Source: Modicisalibacter ilicicola DSM 19980 (GTDB lineage Bacteria > Pseudomonadota > Gammaproteobacteria > Pseudomonadales > Halomonadaceae). From it: 64,000 nt of DNA. This document shows positions 55,789 to 64,000 of this stretch, piece after piece. The stretch is from positions 364,157-428,156 of the forward strand of contig NZ_FQUJ01000003.1 of NCBI RefSeq assembly GCF_900128925.1, read 5' to 3'. The position numbers and the translations under genes are program-made. The notes beneath the pieces are model-generated. The model worked only from the letters and a program-made list of their open reading frames with translations. It was not told the origin of the DNA and ran no database searches. The stretch's first letter is position 1. Every line of letters begins with the position of its first letter.

Positions 55789-56787
55789 CTAGCGAGGTCG
55801 TATTTCCTTCAGATGACGATTGACGGCTATCCAGCCACCCAACCAGCCCAATAGTGTACTCGAAAACAGCAACACTGTTGAGCCCTGCAGGCCAAGCCTC
55901 GGCACGGCGAAATGAGCGCCGTAGCTCTGTGCCAGCGCCTGAACCGGCACGGACAGCCACTGCCCCCCTAACCCTAGTAACAACCAGGCCAGCAGTCCAC
56001 CGCCCAGACCATACCAGGCGCCGCTGTAGAGGAAGGGTCGCCGCACGAAGGCATGGGTCGCACCGATCAGGGTAATCACCTCGATCTCCTGGCGGCGACT
56101 CTCGACGGACAGGCGAATGGTGTTGCCGACGATCAGCAGCACACCGAAGCCGAACAGCACCCCCAGGGCCAGGGTCAGACGCTGCCCCAGCTCGGCCAGG
56201 CGACTCAAGCGCTCCAGCCAGGCCAGATCGAGACGAACCTCGTCGATACCGGCAACCCCCTCGAGTTGCGCGGCGAGATCCCGCACGGCCTCGGGGGACG
56301 TCTCAAGGGGCGAGACGACCACACTGGCCGGCAACGGATTCTCCTCCAGCCGTGCCAGGGCATCGTCGAGGCCCAGGGCCTGCTGGAATTCGGCCATGCC
56401 CTCCGCCGCCGTCACCAACCGCACACCGGCCACCTCGGGATGCTCGCGCAGCGTATTTGCCACCGTCATGGCCTCACGCTCCCCCACGGTGGCCTCGAGA
56501 TAGACCGTCAGGCTCGCGCTCTCGTCGAGCTCCGTCTCCAATAGCCGGGCACTGTCCAGGATCAGCCACAGCGCGCTGGGCAGCACCAGGGCGATGCCGA
56601 TCGCCAGCATGGTCACCAGGCTGCCTAGCGGGCGACGGATCAGCCGATGCGCGCTGTCTCGCGCCATGGCGCCATGATGACGTCCCCAAGCCCTGACGCG
56701 GCTGCCGAACCGCGTGCGACGGCTCCGCGCCCCATGCTGCGACCCTGTCTGGCGGGGCTGCGACCGATGCGGATCAGCAGCGCTCAT
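55789..56787 (-). CDS. ftsX: Cell division protein FtsX
   Basis: Membrane partner of FtsE in the divisome complex that controls septal amidases through EnvC. The product is 332 residues. A basic, Arg-rich N-terminal tail of about 45 residues precedes the first membrane helix (VTMLAIGIALVLPSALWLIL). A periplasmic domain with ESASLTVYLEATVGEREAM follows, then three more helices. The start overlaps the ftsE stop codon by four bases. Confidence 0.95.
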   Translation of the reverse strand: MSAADPHRSQPRQTGSQHGARSRRTRFGSRVRAWGRHHGAMARDSAHRLIRRPLGSLVTMLAIGIALVLPSALWLILDSARLLETELDESASLTVYLEATVGEREAMTVANTLREHPEVAGVRLVTAAEGMAEFQQALGLDDALARLEENPLPASVVVSPLETSPEAVRDLAAQLEGVAGIDEVRLDLAWLERLSRLAELGQRLTLALGVLFGFGVLLIVGNTIRLSVESRRQEIEVITLIGATHAFVRRPFLYSGAWYGLGGGLLAWLLLGLGGQWLSVPVQALAQSYGAHFAVPRLGLQGSTVLLFSSTLLGWLGGWIAVNRHLKEIRPR

Positions 56788-57464
56788 GACATCTCCTCGA
56801 CGCTGTTCTCGTCACCGATCAGGCGCCCTTCACGCAGCCTCAGCACCCGATGATGCAGCCGCGCGATCAGGGCCAGGTCATGGCTGGCGATCATGATCGT
56901 GGTGCCGATGCGGTTGAAATCCTCGAACAGACGCATGATATCGGCGGAAAGCTGCGGGTCCAGGTTGCCGGTAGGTTCGTCGGCAAGCAGTAGTGCCGGC
57001 TTGTTGACCACGGCGCGGGCGATGCCGATGCGCTGCTGCTCGCCGCCAGAGAGCTCGATGGGCAAGGCCTTCTCGCGATGCAGCAGGCCGACCTTGTCCA
57101 GAGCCGCCCGCACCCGCCGGGCGGCCTCGTGGGGTTCGACCCCCTGGATCTGCAGCGGCAAGGCCACGTTGGCGAACACGTCGCGATCGAACAGCAACTG
57201 GTGATTCTGGAAGACCACACCGATCTGACGGCGATAGAAGGGAATCTGGCTGCTGTGCAGGCGGTCGATATCGTGCCCGGCAACCAGTATCCGGCCTCGC
57301 GAGGGGCGCTCGAGTCGCATGAGCAGACGCAGCAGCGAGCTCTTGCCGGCCCCGGAATGGCCAGTGAGAAAGACCATCTCGCCGCGCCGGATACTGAAGT
57401 CGATGTTGGCAAGTGCCTCGAAACGACCTCCGTAGCGCTTGCCGACATGCTCGAAACGGATCAT
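56784..57464 (-). CDS. ftsE: Cell division ATP-binding protein FtsE
   Basis: ATPase of the FtsEX complex. The product is 226 residues. Walker A is GHSGAGKSS, the signature is LSGGEQQRIG and Walker B is LLLADEPTGNLD. It overlaps ftsY and ftsX by four bases each (ATGA), so all three are likely co-translated. Confidence 0.98.
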   Translation of the reverse strand: MIRFEHVGKRYGGRFEALANIDFSIRRGEMVFLTGHSGAGKSSLLRLLMRLERPSRGRILVAGHDIDRLHSSQIPFYRRQIGVVFQNHQLLFDRDVFANVALPLQIQGVEPHEAARRVRAALDKVGLLHREKALPIELSGGEQQRIGIARAVVNKPALLLADEPTGNLDPQLSADIMRLFEDFNRIGTTIMIASHDLALIARLHHRVLRLREGRLIGDENSVEEMS

Positions 57465-58909
57465 CCAGCGCTCTCGCCGTCACGGGAGAAGAGCGCACCC
57501 ACGAATTCGTCCGCCGCGAAGGGGCGCAGATCGTCCAGGGTCTCGCCCACGCCGATGAAGCGGATCGGCGTCTGGCGCTGCTTGGCCAGGGCGAAGATGA
57601 TGCCGCCCTTGGCCGTGCCATCGAGCTTGGTCAGGGTGATTCCCGTCACCGGGATCGCCTCATCAAAGGTGCTGGCCTGGGACAGCGCATTCTGCCCGGT
57701 ACCGGCATCGAGCACCAGCATCACCTCCTGGGGCGCGGTCTCGTCCAGCTTCGCCATCACCCGACGCACCTTCTTGAGCTCTTCCATCAGGTGACGCTTG
57801 TTGTGCAGGCGACCCGCCGTGTCGGCGATCAGCACATCGACCCCGCGCGCCTTGGCCGCAGCCAGGGCGTCGTAGATCACCGAGGCACTATCGGCACCGG
57901 TATGCTGAGCCACCACCGGTACCTGGTTGCGTTCGCCCCACACCTTCAGCTGCTCCACCGCCGCGGCCCGGAAGGTGTCGCCGGCTGCCAGCATCACGCT
58001 GCGTCCGTCGGCCTGGAAGCGCTTGGTCAGCTTGCCGATGGTGGTGGTCTTGCCCACCCCGTTGACGCCGACCACCAGGATCACGAAGGGCCCCTTCCCC
58101 TTCGGCGGCAGCGCCAAGGGCTTGGCCACCGGTGCCAGCAATTCGGTCAGTTCATCCTGCAAGGCGCGATACAGCGCCTCAGGGTCCTTGAGCTCCTTGC
58201 GGGATACCCGGGCGGAGAGATTGTCGATGATCTCGGTGGTCGCCTCGACGCCCACATCGGCCATCAGCAACTGGGTCTCGAGATCCTCCATCAGCTCGTC
58301 GTCGATCTGCTTCTTGCCCAGGAACAGGTCGGCGAGACCATCTGTCAGGTTGGCCCGGGTCTTGCCCAGTCCCGCCCTGATGCGGGCGAACCAGCCCTTC
58401 TTCTCGGCTCGGGGCTTGTCCTGGGCCGGCGCCTTGGGCGCGCCGGCCTCCGGCTCGGCGGGAGGAGGCATGTCGTCAGGTGTCTCGCTTCCAGCCTGCT
58501 CGCGCACCTCTTCCTGAGCCTCATCGGCTGCCTGGGCCAGCACCTCGACCTTTGTCTCCTGCCCCGGCTCGGCGGCAGGCGCGCTCGGCGCCGGCTCCAT
58601 CTCATCGGGGCGCGGCGCCTCATGGGCCAACGTCTCGCGAGGCGTTTCCAAGGGCACCTCACCCAGGGCGCTCTGCGCATCACCCGGGATCAGCCCATCG
58701 TCGTCGAGCGCTTCCCGGGCAGCCTCGCGCTCCACCTCATCGGGGCGGTAGGTGGTGGTCTGCTGGGTCTCGGGATCGTGTTCGTGCACTGCCTCCCGGG
58801 CAGCGGCCTCTTCCTCGGATTCCTGCCCCTCGGCCTCGACCGTCTGGGATTCCAGCGCGTCCTGCTGGTCGGATTCCTGCTTCTTCTTGCGCTTGAAAAA
58901 ACCGAACAT
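57461..58909 (-). CDS. ftsY: Signal recognition particle receptor FtsY
   Basis: GTPase that receives SRP-ribosome complexes at the membrane. The product is 482 residues. After a basic start (MFGFFKRKKKQ) comes a long acidic, Glu/Ala/Pro-rich A domain of about 170 residues, typical of gammaproteobacterial FtsY. The NG domain follows, with VGVNGVGKTTTIGKL, DTAGRLHNKRHLM and TKLDGTAKGG. The start at 58909 is favoured; a TTG two codons earlier is possible. Confidence 0.97.
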   Translation of the reverse strand: MFGFFKRKKKQESDQQDALESQTVEAEGQESEEEAAAREAVHEHDPETQQTTTYRPDEVEREAAREALDDDGLIPGDAQSALGEVPLETPRETLAHEAPRPDEMEPAPSAPAAEPGQETKVEVLAQAADEAQEEVREQAGSETPDDMPPPAEPEAGAPKAPAQDKPRAEKKGWFARIRAGLGKTRANLTDGLADLFLGKKQIDDELMEDLETQLLMADVGVEATTEIIDNLSARVSRKELKDPEALYRALQDELTELLAPVAKPLALPPKGKGPFVILVVGVNGVGKTTTIGKLTKRFQADGRSVMLAAGDTFRAAAVEQLKVWGERNQVPVVAQHTGADSASVIYDALAAAKARGVDVLIADTAGRLHNKRHLMEELKKVRRVMAKLDETAPQEVMLVLDAGTGQNALSQASTFDEAIPVTGITLTKLDGTAKGGIIFALAKQRQTPIRFIGVGETLDDLRPFAADEFVGALFSRDGESAG

Positions 58910-59002
58910 GGGCAAATTCTGTCAGTTGAAAGATGAGCGATGGCGATATCCTATCACTGTGCACTATCACTGTGGACAAGCCCGCCGTACAATCCGCCGG
59001 AC

Positions 59003-59638
59003 ATGAGTCGACGCCATCCTTCTTCCCGTTCCGTTCCTCGTTCTCCCGCCAGGCCCCGCGGCAAGGGAGGCGGCAAGCTGCGCATCATCGGCGGGCGCTT
59101 CCGGCGCCGGCTGCTGCCGGTACCCGACAGCCCGGGGCTGCGCCCGACCCCCGATCGCGTGCGCGAGACGCTGTTCAACTGGCTGGCAGGCGAGCTGGCC
59201 GATCGCCGCGCACTCGACCTGTTCGCCGGTACCGGCGCCCTGGGACTGGAAGCACTCTCCCGAGGTGCCCGGGAAGCCTGCTTCGTCGAAGCCGACGGCG
59301 CGGTGGCACGCAGCATCGAGCGCAACCTCGAGACCCTGCAGGCAGAGGGCCGCGTCCTGCCCCTCGACGCCCTCGCGTTCCTGAACGGTCCCCCGACCCC
59401 TTGGGATGTCGTTTTCCTCGACCCACCCTTTCGCCGAGACCTGACGACGAAGGCCTGTGCCCTGCTCGAGCAGCGAGGCTGGCTCGAGACCGAGGCCTGG
59501 GTCTATGTGGAGACCGAAGCGAGCCTGGCACTGGAGGTTCCGGTGAACTGGAGGCTGCACCGCGAAGTCGCGGCGGGGGACAGTCACGGCCGCCTGTATC
59601 GGCGGGCCGCGTCGACGCCAGGAGACGCTTGCCGATAG
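59003..59638 (+). CDS. rsmD: 16S rRNA guanine-966 N2-methyltransferase
   Basis: Methylates G966 of 16S rRNA. The product is 211 residues. It has GKLRIIGGRFRRRLLPVPDS, the SAM-binding LDLFAGTGALGLEALSRGA and the catalytic motif VVFLDPPFRRD. The start at 59003 (MSRRHPSSRS) is favoured over a longer frame. It is divergent from ftsY, the usual arrangement. Confidence 0.96.
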   Translation: MSRRHPSSRSVPRSPARPRGKGGGKLRIIGGRFRRRLLPVPDSPGLRPTPDRVRETLFNWLAGELADRRALDLFAGTGALGLEALSRGAREACFVEADGAVARSIERNLETLQAEGRVLPLDALAFLNGPPTPWDVVFLDPPFRRDLTTKACALLEQRGWLETEAWVYVETEASLALEVPVNWRLHREVAAGDSHGRLYRRAASTPGDACR

Positions 59639-59727
59639 TACTGCTGCGGCGTAGGCTGACGGCTGGCACGATACCCCCTAGACACGCCAAGAACAGTCAG
59701 CGAACAGCAAGATTTCAGGAGAACAGG

Positions 59728-59937
59728 ATGAGCATCGAACTCTTCAACCAGCTGGAGCAGAAGGTCACCGACGCGGTCGAATCGCTCGAGATGCTGAGGA
59801 TGGAAAGCGAAGAGCTGCGGGAAGAAAATGCCCGCCTCAAGCAGGAGCACCAGGAGTGGGAGCGGCGACTGAATGGCCTGCTGGAAAAATTCCGTGAGCT
59901 GGAGAGCGCGGAAAGCAGCGAAACCAGCTTCTCCTGA
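59728..59937 (+). CDS. zapB: ZapB-like cell division coiled-coil protein (TIGR02449-like)
   Basis: A 69-residue, almost wholly coiled-coil protein (MSIELFNQLEQKVTDAVESL, then EELREENARLKQEHQEWERR). It resembles E. coli ZapB ([20 protein letters not shown]...), which stabilises the Z-ring through ZapA, but is a little shorter, matching the short TIGR02449 form as I recall it. CAGGAG lies before the ATG. It follows rsmD by 89 bases on the same strand. Confidence 0.8.
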   Translation: MSIELFNQLEQKVTDAVESLEMLRMESEELREENARLKQEHQEWERRLNGLLEKFRELESAESSETSFS

Positions 59938-59975
59938 GCCGAGCTTCCTGTTGCTTCACGGGCGCCGGCGGGTGG

Positions 59976-60443
59976 TCACGCCACTCGGCCGGCGGGTAGC
60001 AACAGGGACATCAACACCGCATCCTGGTACTGCCCGCTGGGGTCGCGGTAGTAATCGCGCCGCCTTCCATCCCGCCTGAATCCCAGCTTTTCGTAGAGCC
60101 CCAGGGCTGCCCGGTTCGATGCCCCGACCTCGAGCAGCAGGCGCTCGCTTTCCCAGCGCGTCGCTTCCTCGACCAACCGCTCGACCAGTGCCCTGGCCAC
60201 CCCGCAGCGTCGTGCCTCGGCAGCCACGACAAGGGTTTGCAACTCGGCCTCGAAGGGCAACCGGTAGAGCACGGCGTAACCGACCAGGCAGTCTCTCTGC
60301 CAGGCACCCCACGGATGGGCTCGCTCGTCCTCGAACACGTTCTGCAGCTGGTCGCCCGACCAGGGCATCGCCTGGCCGGCCTGTTCGAGCGCCACGACCC
60401 GGGCCAGCCACTCCGAGGTCAAGGGCTCAAGCCTCGGCGTCAT
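59976..60443 (-). CDS. rimI: Ribosomal-protein-alanine N-acetyltransferase
   Basis: GNAT enzyme that acetylates the N-terminal alanine of S18. The product is 155 residues. The acetyl-CoA loop is VVAAEARRCGVARALVERL, followed by LLEVGASNRAALGLYEKLGF, the pattern of RimI. The start at 60443 (MTPRLEPLTSEW) overlaps the upstream HolD-like gene by 17 bases. The holD-rimI pair is also found in E. coli. Confidence 0.93.
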   Translation of the reverse strand: MTPRLEPLTSEWLARVVALEQAGQAMPWSGDQLQNVFEDERAHPWGAWQRDCLVGYAVLYRLPFEAELQTLVVAAEARRCGVARALVERLVEEATRWESERLLLEVGASNRAALGLYEKLGFRRDGRRRDYYRDPSGQYQDAVLMSLLLPAGRVA

Positions 60444-61266
60444 CCCCCTCGCCCCCTGCAGCCTGGTGCCAGGCATGTCGCCATTCGAGCAACCACGGCC
60501 ACAGTTCACGCTTGGCCTCGGCGGAGCGGGCCAGCGTCCCGAGCGATGGCCCTTGCCAACCCGGGATATCCAGCAGGCGGCAGTGGCCGTCCTGCAGGTC
60601 GAGCACGGGGGCCAGGGTGTCGTGCTGGCCGAAGAGCATCAAGCGCTCGGGGCGCCAGCCGCGCCGGCGCCGCCCGTCGACGAAGGCGCGAAGCCCGTCC
60701 CGCGCCTCCTCCAGCGGGGCCTCGACAGGCAATCCTTCCATCATCGGCCAGTCGAAGGCCTGAAAATCGGGGGCGCCGCCGGGCTCGATGCGGGCTGCCT
60801 GCAGCAGGTTCGCCAACAACCGCCGGGCCTCTGGCGTCGGCGCCTGTCCCGCCGGCAACATCACCAGCCAGCGACCGTCCAGGGCGGCAATCTGCAACGA
60901 GAAGCGCAAGGAGTCCCGGGGAGTCGTCTTCGTCTCGGCAGGCACCGGCACACCGGACGGTTCACCCTCAGCGGGTGCCCGCGCCTCGGGAGCCGCGACC
61001 TCGGGCTCGTCTCCCAGCAGCGCCCGGGCTCGCCGGGCATGACGCGAGGGTGTCGCCGGCGACGACGTGGCCGGCGACGCTGGGGGCTCCCGAGGCTCTC
61101 CGAGCAACTCCTGAAGGCGCTCCCCTGGCGGCCGGTTCGGCGCCTCCTCCGGCTCGAGCCATTCACACTCCCGGGTCGGTGCCGCATTGGGCAGGCGATA
61201 GCGGCTGACCCAGGCGGTCAAGCCCATGGCATCGAGATATTGCGAACGCTGCGGTTCGCCGATCAC
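60427..61266 (-). CDS. holD: HolD-like protein (candidate DNA polymerase III psi subunit), extended
   Basis: A 279-residue protein starting at a GTG that overlaps the bolA stop codon as GTGA. Near the N-terminus QYLDAMGLTAWVSRYRLPNA resembles the psi peptide of E. coli HolD (QQLGITQWSLRR) that binds chi and the clamp loader. The C-terminal half ends in AKRELWPWLLEWRHAW, similar to HolD's ALWQQICTYEHDF. Between them is a Pro/Ala-rich, low-complexity linker of about 70 residues. At 279 residues it is twice the E. coli length. Its position before rimI supports HolD; this is inference, not proof. Confidence 0.6.
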   Translation of the reverse strand: MIGEPQRSQYLDAMGLTAWVSRYRLPNAAPTRECEWLEPEEAPNRPPGERLQELLGEPREPPASPATSSPATPSRHARRARALLGDEPEVAAPEARAPAEGEPSGVPVPAETKTTPRDSLRFSLQIAALDGRWLVMLPAGQAPTPEARRLLANLLQAARIEPGGAPDFQAFDWPMMEGLPVEAPLEEARDGLRAFVDGRRRRGWRPERLMLFGQHDTLAPVLDLQDGHCRLLDIPGWQGPSLGTLARSAEAKRELWPWLLEWRHAWHQAAGGEGDDAEA

Positions 61267-61574
61267 TGGCGTCCACCGCCGCGGCAATTAGGCGAATCGG
61301 GGCTGCCCCCCTCCCGGGCGGTCCACTCCTGCGGGGTATAGAGGTGCAAGGCCAGGGCATGCACCGGCCCCGTCAGTTCCTCGGCGAGAAGCGCGTAGAC
61401 CTGCTGATGGCGCTTGACGGGCATCAGCCCCTCGAAGCGCGACGAGGCCAGGGTCACCTTGAAGTGCGTCTCGGAGTTGGGCGGCACATTGTGCATGTGG
61501 CTCTCGTTCTCGACCTCGAGATGGTCGGGTTCGAGGGCCTGCAACTTCTCTTCGATACGTGCCTGGATACTCAT
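61263..61574 (-). CDS. bolA: BolA-family protein
   Basis: Small iron-sulfur-linked regulator that pairs with monothiol glutaredoxin Grx4. The product is 103 residues. It begins MSIQARIEEKLQALEPDHLE, with VENESHMHNVPPNSETHFKV and KRHQQVYALLAEEL, including the conserved His of the BolA fold. The start at 61574 is favoured; an upstream extension is not family-like. Its stop overlaps the HolD-like start. Confidence 0.95.
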   Translation of the reverse strand: MSIQARIEEKLQALEPDHLEVENESHMHNVPPNSETHFKVTLASSRFEGLMPVKRHQQVYALLAEELTGPVHALALHLYTPQEWTAREGGSPDSPNCRGGGRQ

Positions 61575-61718
61575 GGCAAACACTCTCCTGTGCGATCGAC
61601 TCCTGCGGTCGACGAATGCCTGACCGCGAAAGTGCGGCGCTGCATTCGGCGACATCCAGGGCAAATGACGATTGTAACCTTTCAGCACGCCCTGCGGCGA
61701 TGGAAACCCCCGGCTTCC

Positions 61719-63101
61719 CTATGTCTGGGATGTCGGTCGCAGACGAAGCCGCCCGAGGCTGACCAGCAGCGCCGACAGGCCGGCGGCGCTGCCGAGCCAC
61801 AGGGCTGCCTGTACATTGCCCTGAGGCCAGGCGAGCACCAGCCCGACCAGCGCCACTCCCAGGGACTGACCGAAGGTGCGTACCGTGGAGAGCACGCCCG
61901 AGGCGCTGGCGCTGAACGTCCTGGGAACACTGGCCATGAACTCGCGATTGTTGGGCGACTGGAACAGCCCGAAACCGAGACCGCACAAGGCGGTGCGCCA
62001 GAGGATATCGATCACCGCCGCGTTGGCCTCGAGCAACGCCAACGACACGAGCCCCAGCAGCAGAATGCCCAGCCCGAGCGAGGCCAGCATGGCCGGCTCG
62101 ACACGATCGGCGATACGCCCGGCCAGTGGCGCGACCATCATGATCACCAGCGGCCAGGGGGTGAACAGCCAGGCCGTTTCCAGGGGGGTGTAGCCCATGA
62201 CGTTCTGATAGAGGAAGGAGAGACAGACGAAGGCCAGTCCCTGGGCGACGAACGCCAGCCCCGACACCACGGCGGCCATCGAAAAGCGCACCTCGGCGAA
62301 GATCGACAGCGGCAACAGGGGGTGGGTGACCCGGCGCTGGCGCAGCACGAAGGCCCAGCCGCTGCCGCCGCCAAGCAGCAAGAGCCCGAATAGCTGCAGG
62401 GTACCGGCGCCATGTCCCACGCCATCCATGGCCACCACCAGCGCCCCCAGGGCAACGGCGGACAACAAGGCGCCGAGCAGATCGAAACCGCCGCTGCGGC
62501 GCTCCTCCCGAGGAAGTGCCCGCCAGGCCAGCAGACCTACCACGACGCCCACCGGAACATTGAGGGCGAACAGCCAGGGCCAGTCGGCGATCGCCAGTAC
62601 CACTCCGCCCAGGGAGGGGCCCGAGGCATAGCCGAAGGCCACGACCATGGCACTGATCCCCAGCGCACTGCCCAGCAGGCGCGAGGGAAAGATCGAACGG
62701 TAGAGCGACGGCCCGATGCTCAGCATCGCCGCGGCGCCTAGCCCCTGCAGGGCACGCCACATCAGCAGCCATTCCAGGTCCCGGGCCAGGGCACACCCCA
62801 GGGAGGCCAGGGCGAACATCGCCAGCCCGGCGATGTAGAGCAGACGGCGGGTGACGAGTTCGCTCAGGGCGGCGAAGGCGATCAGGCTCATCGCACCCAC
62901 CAGCTGATAAAGATTGGTGATCCATACCACCCGGGACGCGCCGACCTTGAGATCGCGGGCGATCGATGGCAGGGCGATATTGATCATGGTGGCATCGATG
63001 ACCGCCATCAGGGTGCCGAAGATCAGCACGATGACGGCGATGCGGCGCTGCGGGCCAGGCAGGCCATCATCCCCGGGACGGGTTTCGAAGAGTCGGCTCA
63101 T
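61719..63101 (-). CDS. MFS efflux transporter, DHA2 (14-helix) type
   Basis: Membrane transporter of 460 residues with about 14 hydrophobic segments. The first helix, GTLMAVIDATMINIALPSIA, carries the D-x-T/x-x-N-x-A-L-P motif typical of drug:H+ antiporter family 2 (EmrB-like). Motif A-like loops and ISAMVVAFGYASGPSLGGVV (motif C) support an antiporter. No membrane-fusion partner or regulator is next to it. The substrate is unknown. Confidence 0.88.
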   Translation of the reverse strand: MSRLFETRPGDDGLPGPQRRIAVIVLIFGTLMAVIDATMINIALPSIARDLKVGASRVVWITNLYQLVGAMSLIAFAALSELVTRRLLYIAGLAMFALASLGCALARDLEWLLMWRALQGLGAAAMLSIGPSLYRSIFPSRLLGSALGISAMVVAFGYASGPSLGGVVLAIADWPWLFALNVPVGVVVGLLAWRALPREERRSGGFDLLGALLSAVALGALVVAMDGVGHGAGTLQLFGLLLLGGGSGWAFVLRQRRVTHPLLPLSIFAEVRFSMAAVVSGLAFVAQGLAFVCLSFLYQNVMGYTPLETAWLFTPWPLVIMMVAPLAGRIADRVEPAMLASLGLGILLLGLVSLALLEANAAVIDILWRTALCGLGFGLFQSPNNREFMASVPRTFSASASGVLSTVRTFGQSLGVALVGLVLAWPQGNVQAALWLGSAAGLSALLVSLGRLRLRPTSQT

Positions 63102-63152
63102 GGCATGAGAAGCCCGGCGACCTGAGGGCACCGGGCAGAGTCAGGGGGAGAA

Positions 63153-63539
63153 CTAGTCCGGGTCGTTGTCCAGCAACAGCTCATCGTCCACTTCGGCGAT
63201 CTCCAGCGGCGTTTCATCATCCAGGTCGATGGCCAGGAAACTGTACTCGACCCTGAGGAAACGCTGGAACAGCGACCAGTCGTGGGTCTCGGGCCACTGG
63301 CGCTCGTCTTCTTCCCAGGCCCGCAGCTCGCTCTCGAAGATCTCGGTATGGCGTTCGCGAACGAAGGCAGAAAGCGCTTCGGGGCTGTCCATCTCGGGAA
63401 TCAGGTAGACGGTGCTTTCGCGATCGATATCGTCGAGGGTCAGATCATCGTCACCGACCGTGGGTTCCAGTGAGTTGATCCAGTCGACGAACGCCTGGGT
63501 CGGCTTGATGCTCAGGGCTGAGCGGTTGAGCAGTTTCAT
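63153..63539 (-). CDS. Acidic conserved hypothetical protein
   Basis: A 128-residue, strongly acidic protein (MKLLNRSALSIKPTQAFVDW at the start, LDDETPLEIAEVDDELLLDN near the end). It has no signal peptide, membrane helix or known motif. The central run ERHTEIFESELRAWEEDERQ and the Trp-containing WPETHDWSLFQRFLRVEY look like a compact helical domain. Proteins of this kind are known to me from Pseudomonas and Halomonas as uncharacterised. No function is proposed. Confidence 0.75.
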   Translation of the reverse strand: MKLLNRSALSIKPTQAFVDWINSLEPTVGDDDLTLDDIDRESTVYLIPEMDSPEALSAFVRERHTEIFESELRAWEEDERQWPETHDWSLFQRFLRVEYSFLAIDLDDETPLEIAEVDDELLLDNDPD

Positions 63540-63901
63540 CGGACTCTCCTCGACATGCGCGCCTCGACATCGAAACGCCGCTCATTATGGGCGCAAGACG
63601 CATCACTTACCAATATTAACCGCCTCGCCAGAGCGACCACACGAGAAGAATATATTTCAATAGACAAAACCGCTGGTTTTCGTAGGAGCTCGCTAAAGCG
63701 AGCTCCTTGTGTCTCTCGAGAGGGGGTGATTAGCTACCACCGCCTCACTGGTCTGGAGGGTAACCCGTCGAGCTCCTGATGGGCACAGACCCTGATCCGT
63801 AGATAGGCCCCTCCAGGCACCTTGATCTCAATAGTTTGAACGGTATCCAACGCCCCTCGCATCGACGAGAGAGGCTGTACGAAACAAGGCAAGACAACGA
63901 G
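63540..63901. other. Gap with REP-like palindrome and the left end of an IS110-family element
   Basis: This 362-base gap is more AT-rich in its first part. It holds a perfect palindrome at 63684-63707 and then about 190 bases before the transposase start. The left border of the insertion sequence is somewhere in that stretch; I cannot fix it because the other end is outside the window. Confidence 0.6.
63684..63707. repeat. REP-like palindrome
   Basis: AGGAGCTCGCT and AGCGAGCTCCT pair perfectly over 11 bases around AA, preceded by CGT. The GTAGGAGC start resembles REP units of Pseudomonas (GTAGGAGCGAGC). IS110-family elements such as those of P. putida are known to insert at REP sequences, and one begins just downstream here. 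Confidence 0.75.
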
Positions 63902-64000
63902 ATGGCACATATCGGCATTGACGTCAGCAAGCAGAAACTCGACTGCCTGTGGGTCCGCGACCTGGACAAGGGCAAGGTCAAGACCAAGGCTTTCCCCAAC
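63902..64000 (+). mobile_element. IS110-family transposase, N-terminus (cut by window edge)
   Basis: Thirty-three codons are visible, beginning MAHIGIDVSKQKLDCLWVRD. The G-I-D-V-S-K-x-x-L-D run holds the first catalytic Asp of the RuvC-like DEDD domain and is diagnostic of IS110-family transposases. The rest, including the serine domain, is outside the window. Whether the copy is intact cannot be judged. The non-coding DNA just upstream could encode the guide RNA used by IS110-group recombinases. Confidence 0.88.

Noticed and set aside
63745..63999. 84-codon minus-strand frame over the IS110 start
   Set aside because: Opposite strand to a diagnostic transposase N-terminus; no domain recognised.

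Overview
This window is a stretch of housekeeping chromosome from a high-GC gammaproteobacterium, most likely Halomonas or a close relative (Halomonadaceae). The evidence is the GC-rich coding sequence, acidic soluble proteins, a Pseudomonas-like gene order (map divergent from rpsB; coaBC-dut-algC-argB), complete lipid A and outer-membrane assembly genes, and intergenic repeats of a kind I remember from Halomonas. The genus call is an inference; there is no rRNA here to fix it.

Layout. 1-7.7 kb: ubiD (cut by the window edge), rho and a trxA-like gene on the minus strand, then ppx (+) converging on tilS (-), then accA. 7.7-25.5 kb is one long minus-strand block read in the order rpsB, tsf, pyrH, frr, uppS, cdsA, dxr, rseP, bamA, lpxD, fabZ, lpxA, lpxB, rnhB, dnaE, accA. 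It couples translation, undecaprenyl and CDP-lipid synthesis, the outer-membrane protein assembly machine and lipid A synthesis; many genes overlap by 4 bases. The skp/ompH gene expected between bamA and lpxD is not there. 25.8-32.4 kb (+): map, glnD, a Spx/ArsC-like reductase, dapD, dapE and a small orphan. 32.6-35.5 kb: a membrane-anchored cold-shock-domain protein, slyX, trxB, a 2-Cys peroxiredoxin and a CPxCG protein. 35.8-44.1 kb: acnA, a malic enzyme, a YeeE/YedE sulfur-type transporter, trpS and ald. 44.3-48.1 kb (-): a DUF2007-like protein, an RlmI-type methyltransferase, mutM, rpmG, rpmB, radC. 48.3-54.7 kb (+): a PQQ-propeller protein, coaBC, dut, algC, argB, slmA. 54.8-58.9 kb (-): rpoH, ftsX, ftsE, ftsY. 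59-63.5 kb: rsmD and zapB (+), then rimI, a HolD-like gene, bolA, an MFS transporter and an acidic orphan (-). The last 100 bases begin an IS110-family transposase.

Genes that work together: LpxA, LpxD and LpxB with FabZ (lipid A acyl supply); BamA and RseP (envelope assembly and stress); UppS, Dxr and CdsA (isoprenoid carrier and phospholipid precursors); trxB with the peroxiredoxin (thiol peroxide reduction); DapD and DapE (lysine and peptidoglycan); FtsE, FtsX, FtsY and RpoH in the conserved order.

The least explained DNA is intergenic. Three copies of an imperfect palindrome share a fixed core (CGGAGTTTA...TAAATGAG), but each has a different outer stem that still pairs with itself. Each copy sits just after the stop codon of a minus-strand gene (rho, accA, the cold-shock-domain gene), in the same orientation. 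A second, cloverleaf-like element with an ATCCAT loop lies beside the first copy, and a hairpin of similar design lies beside the third. A REP-like palindrome lies next to the IS110 element.
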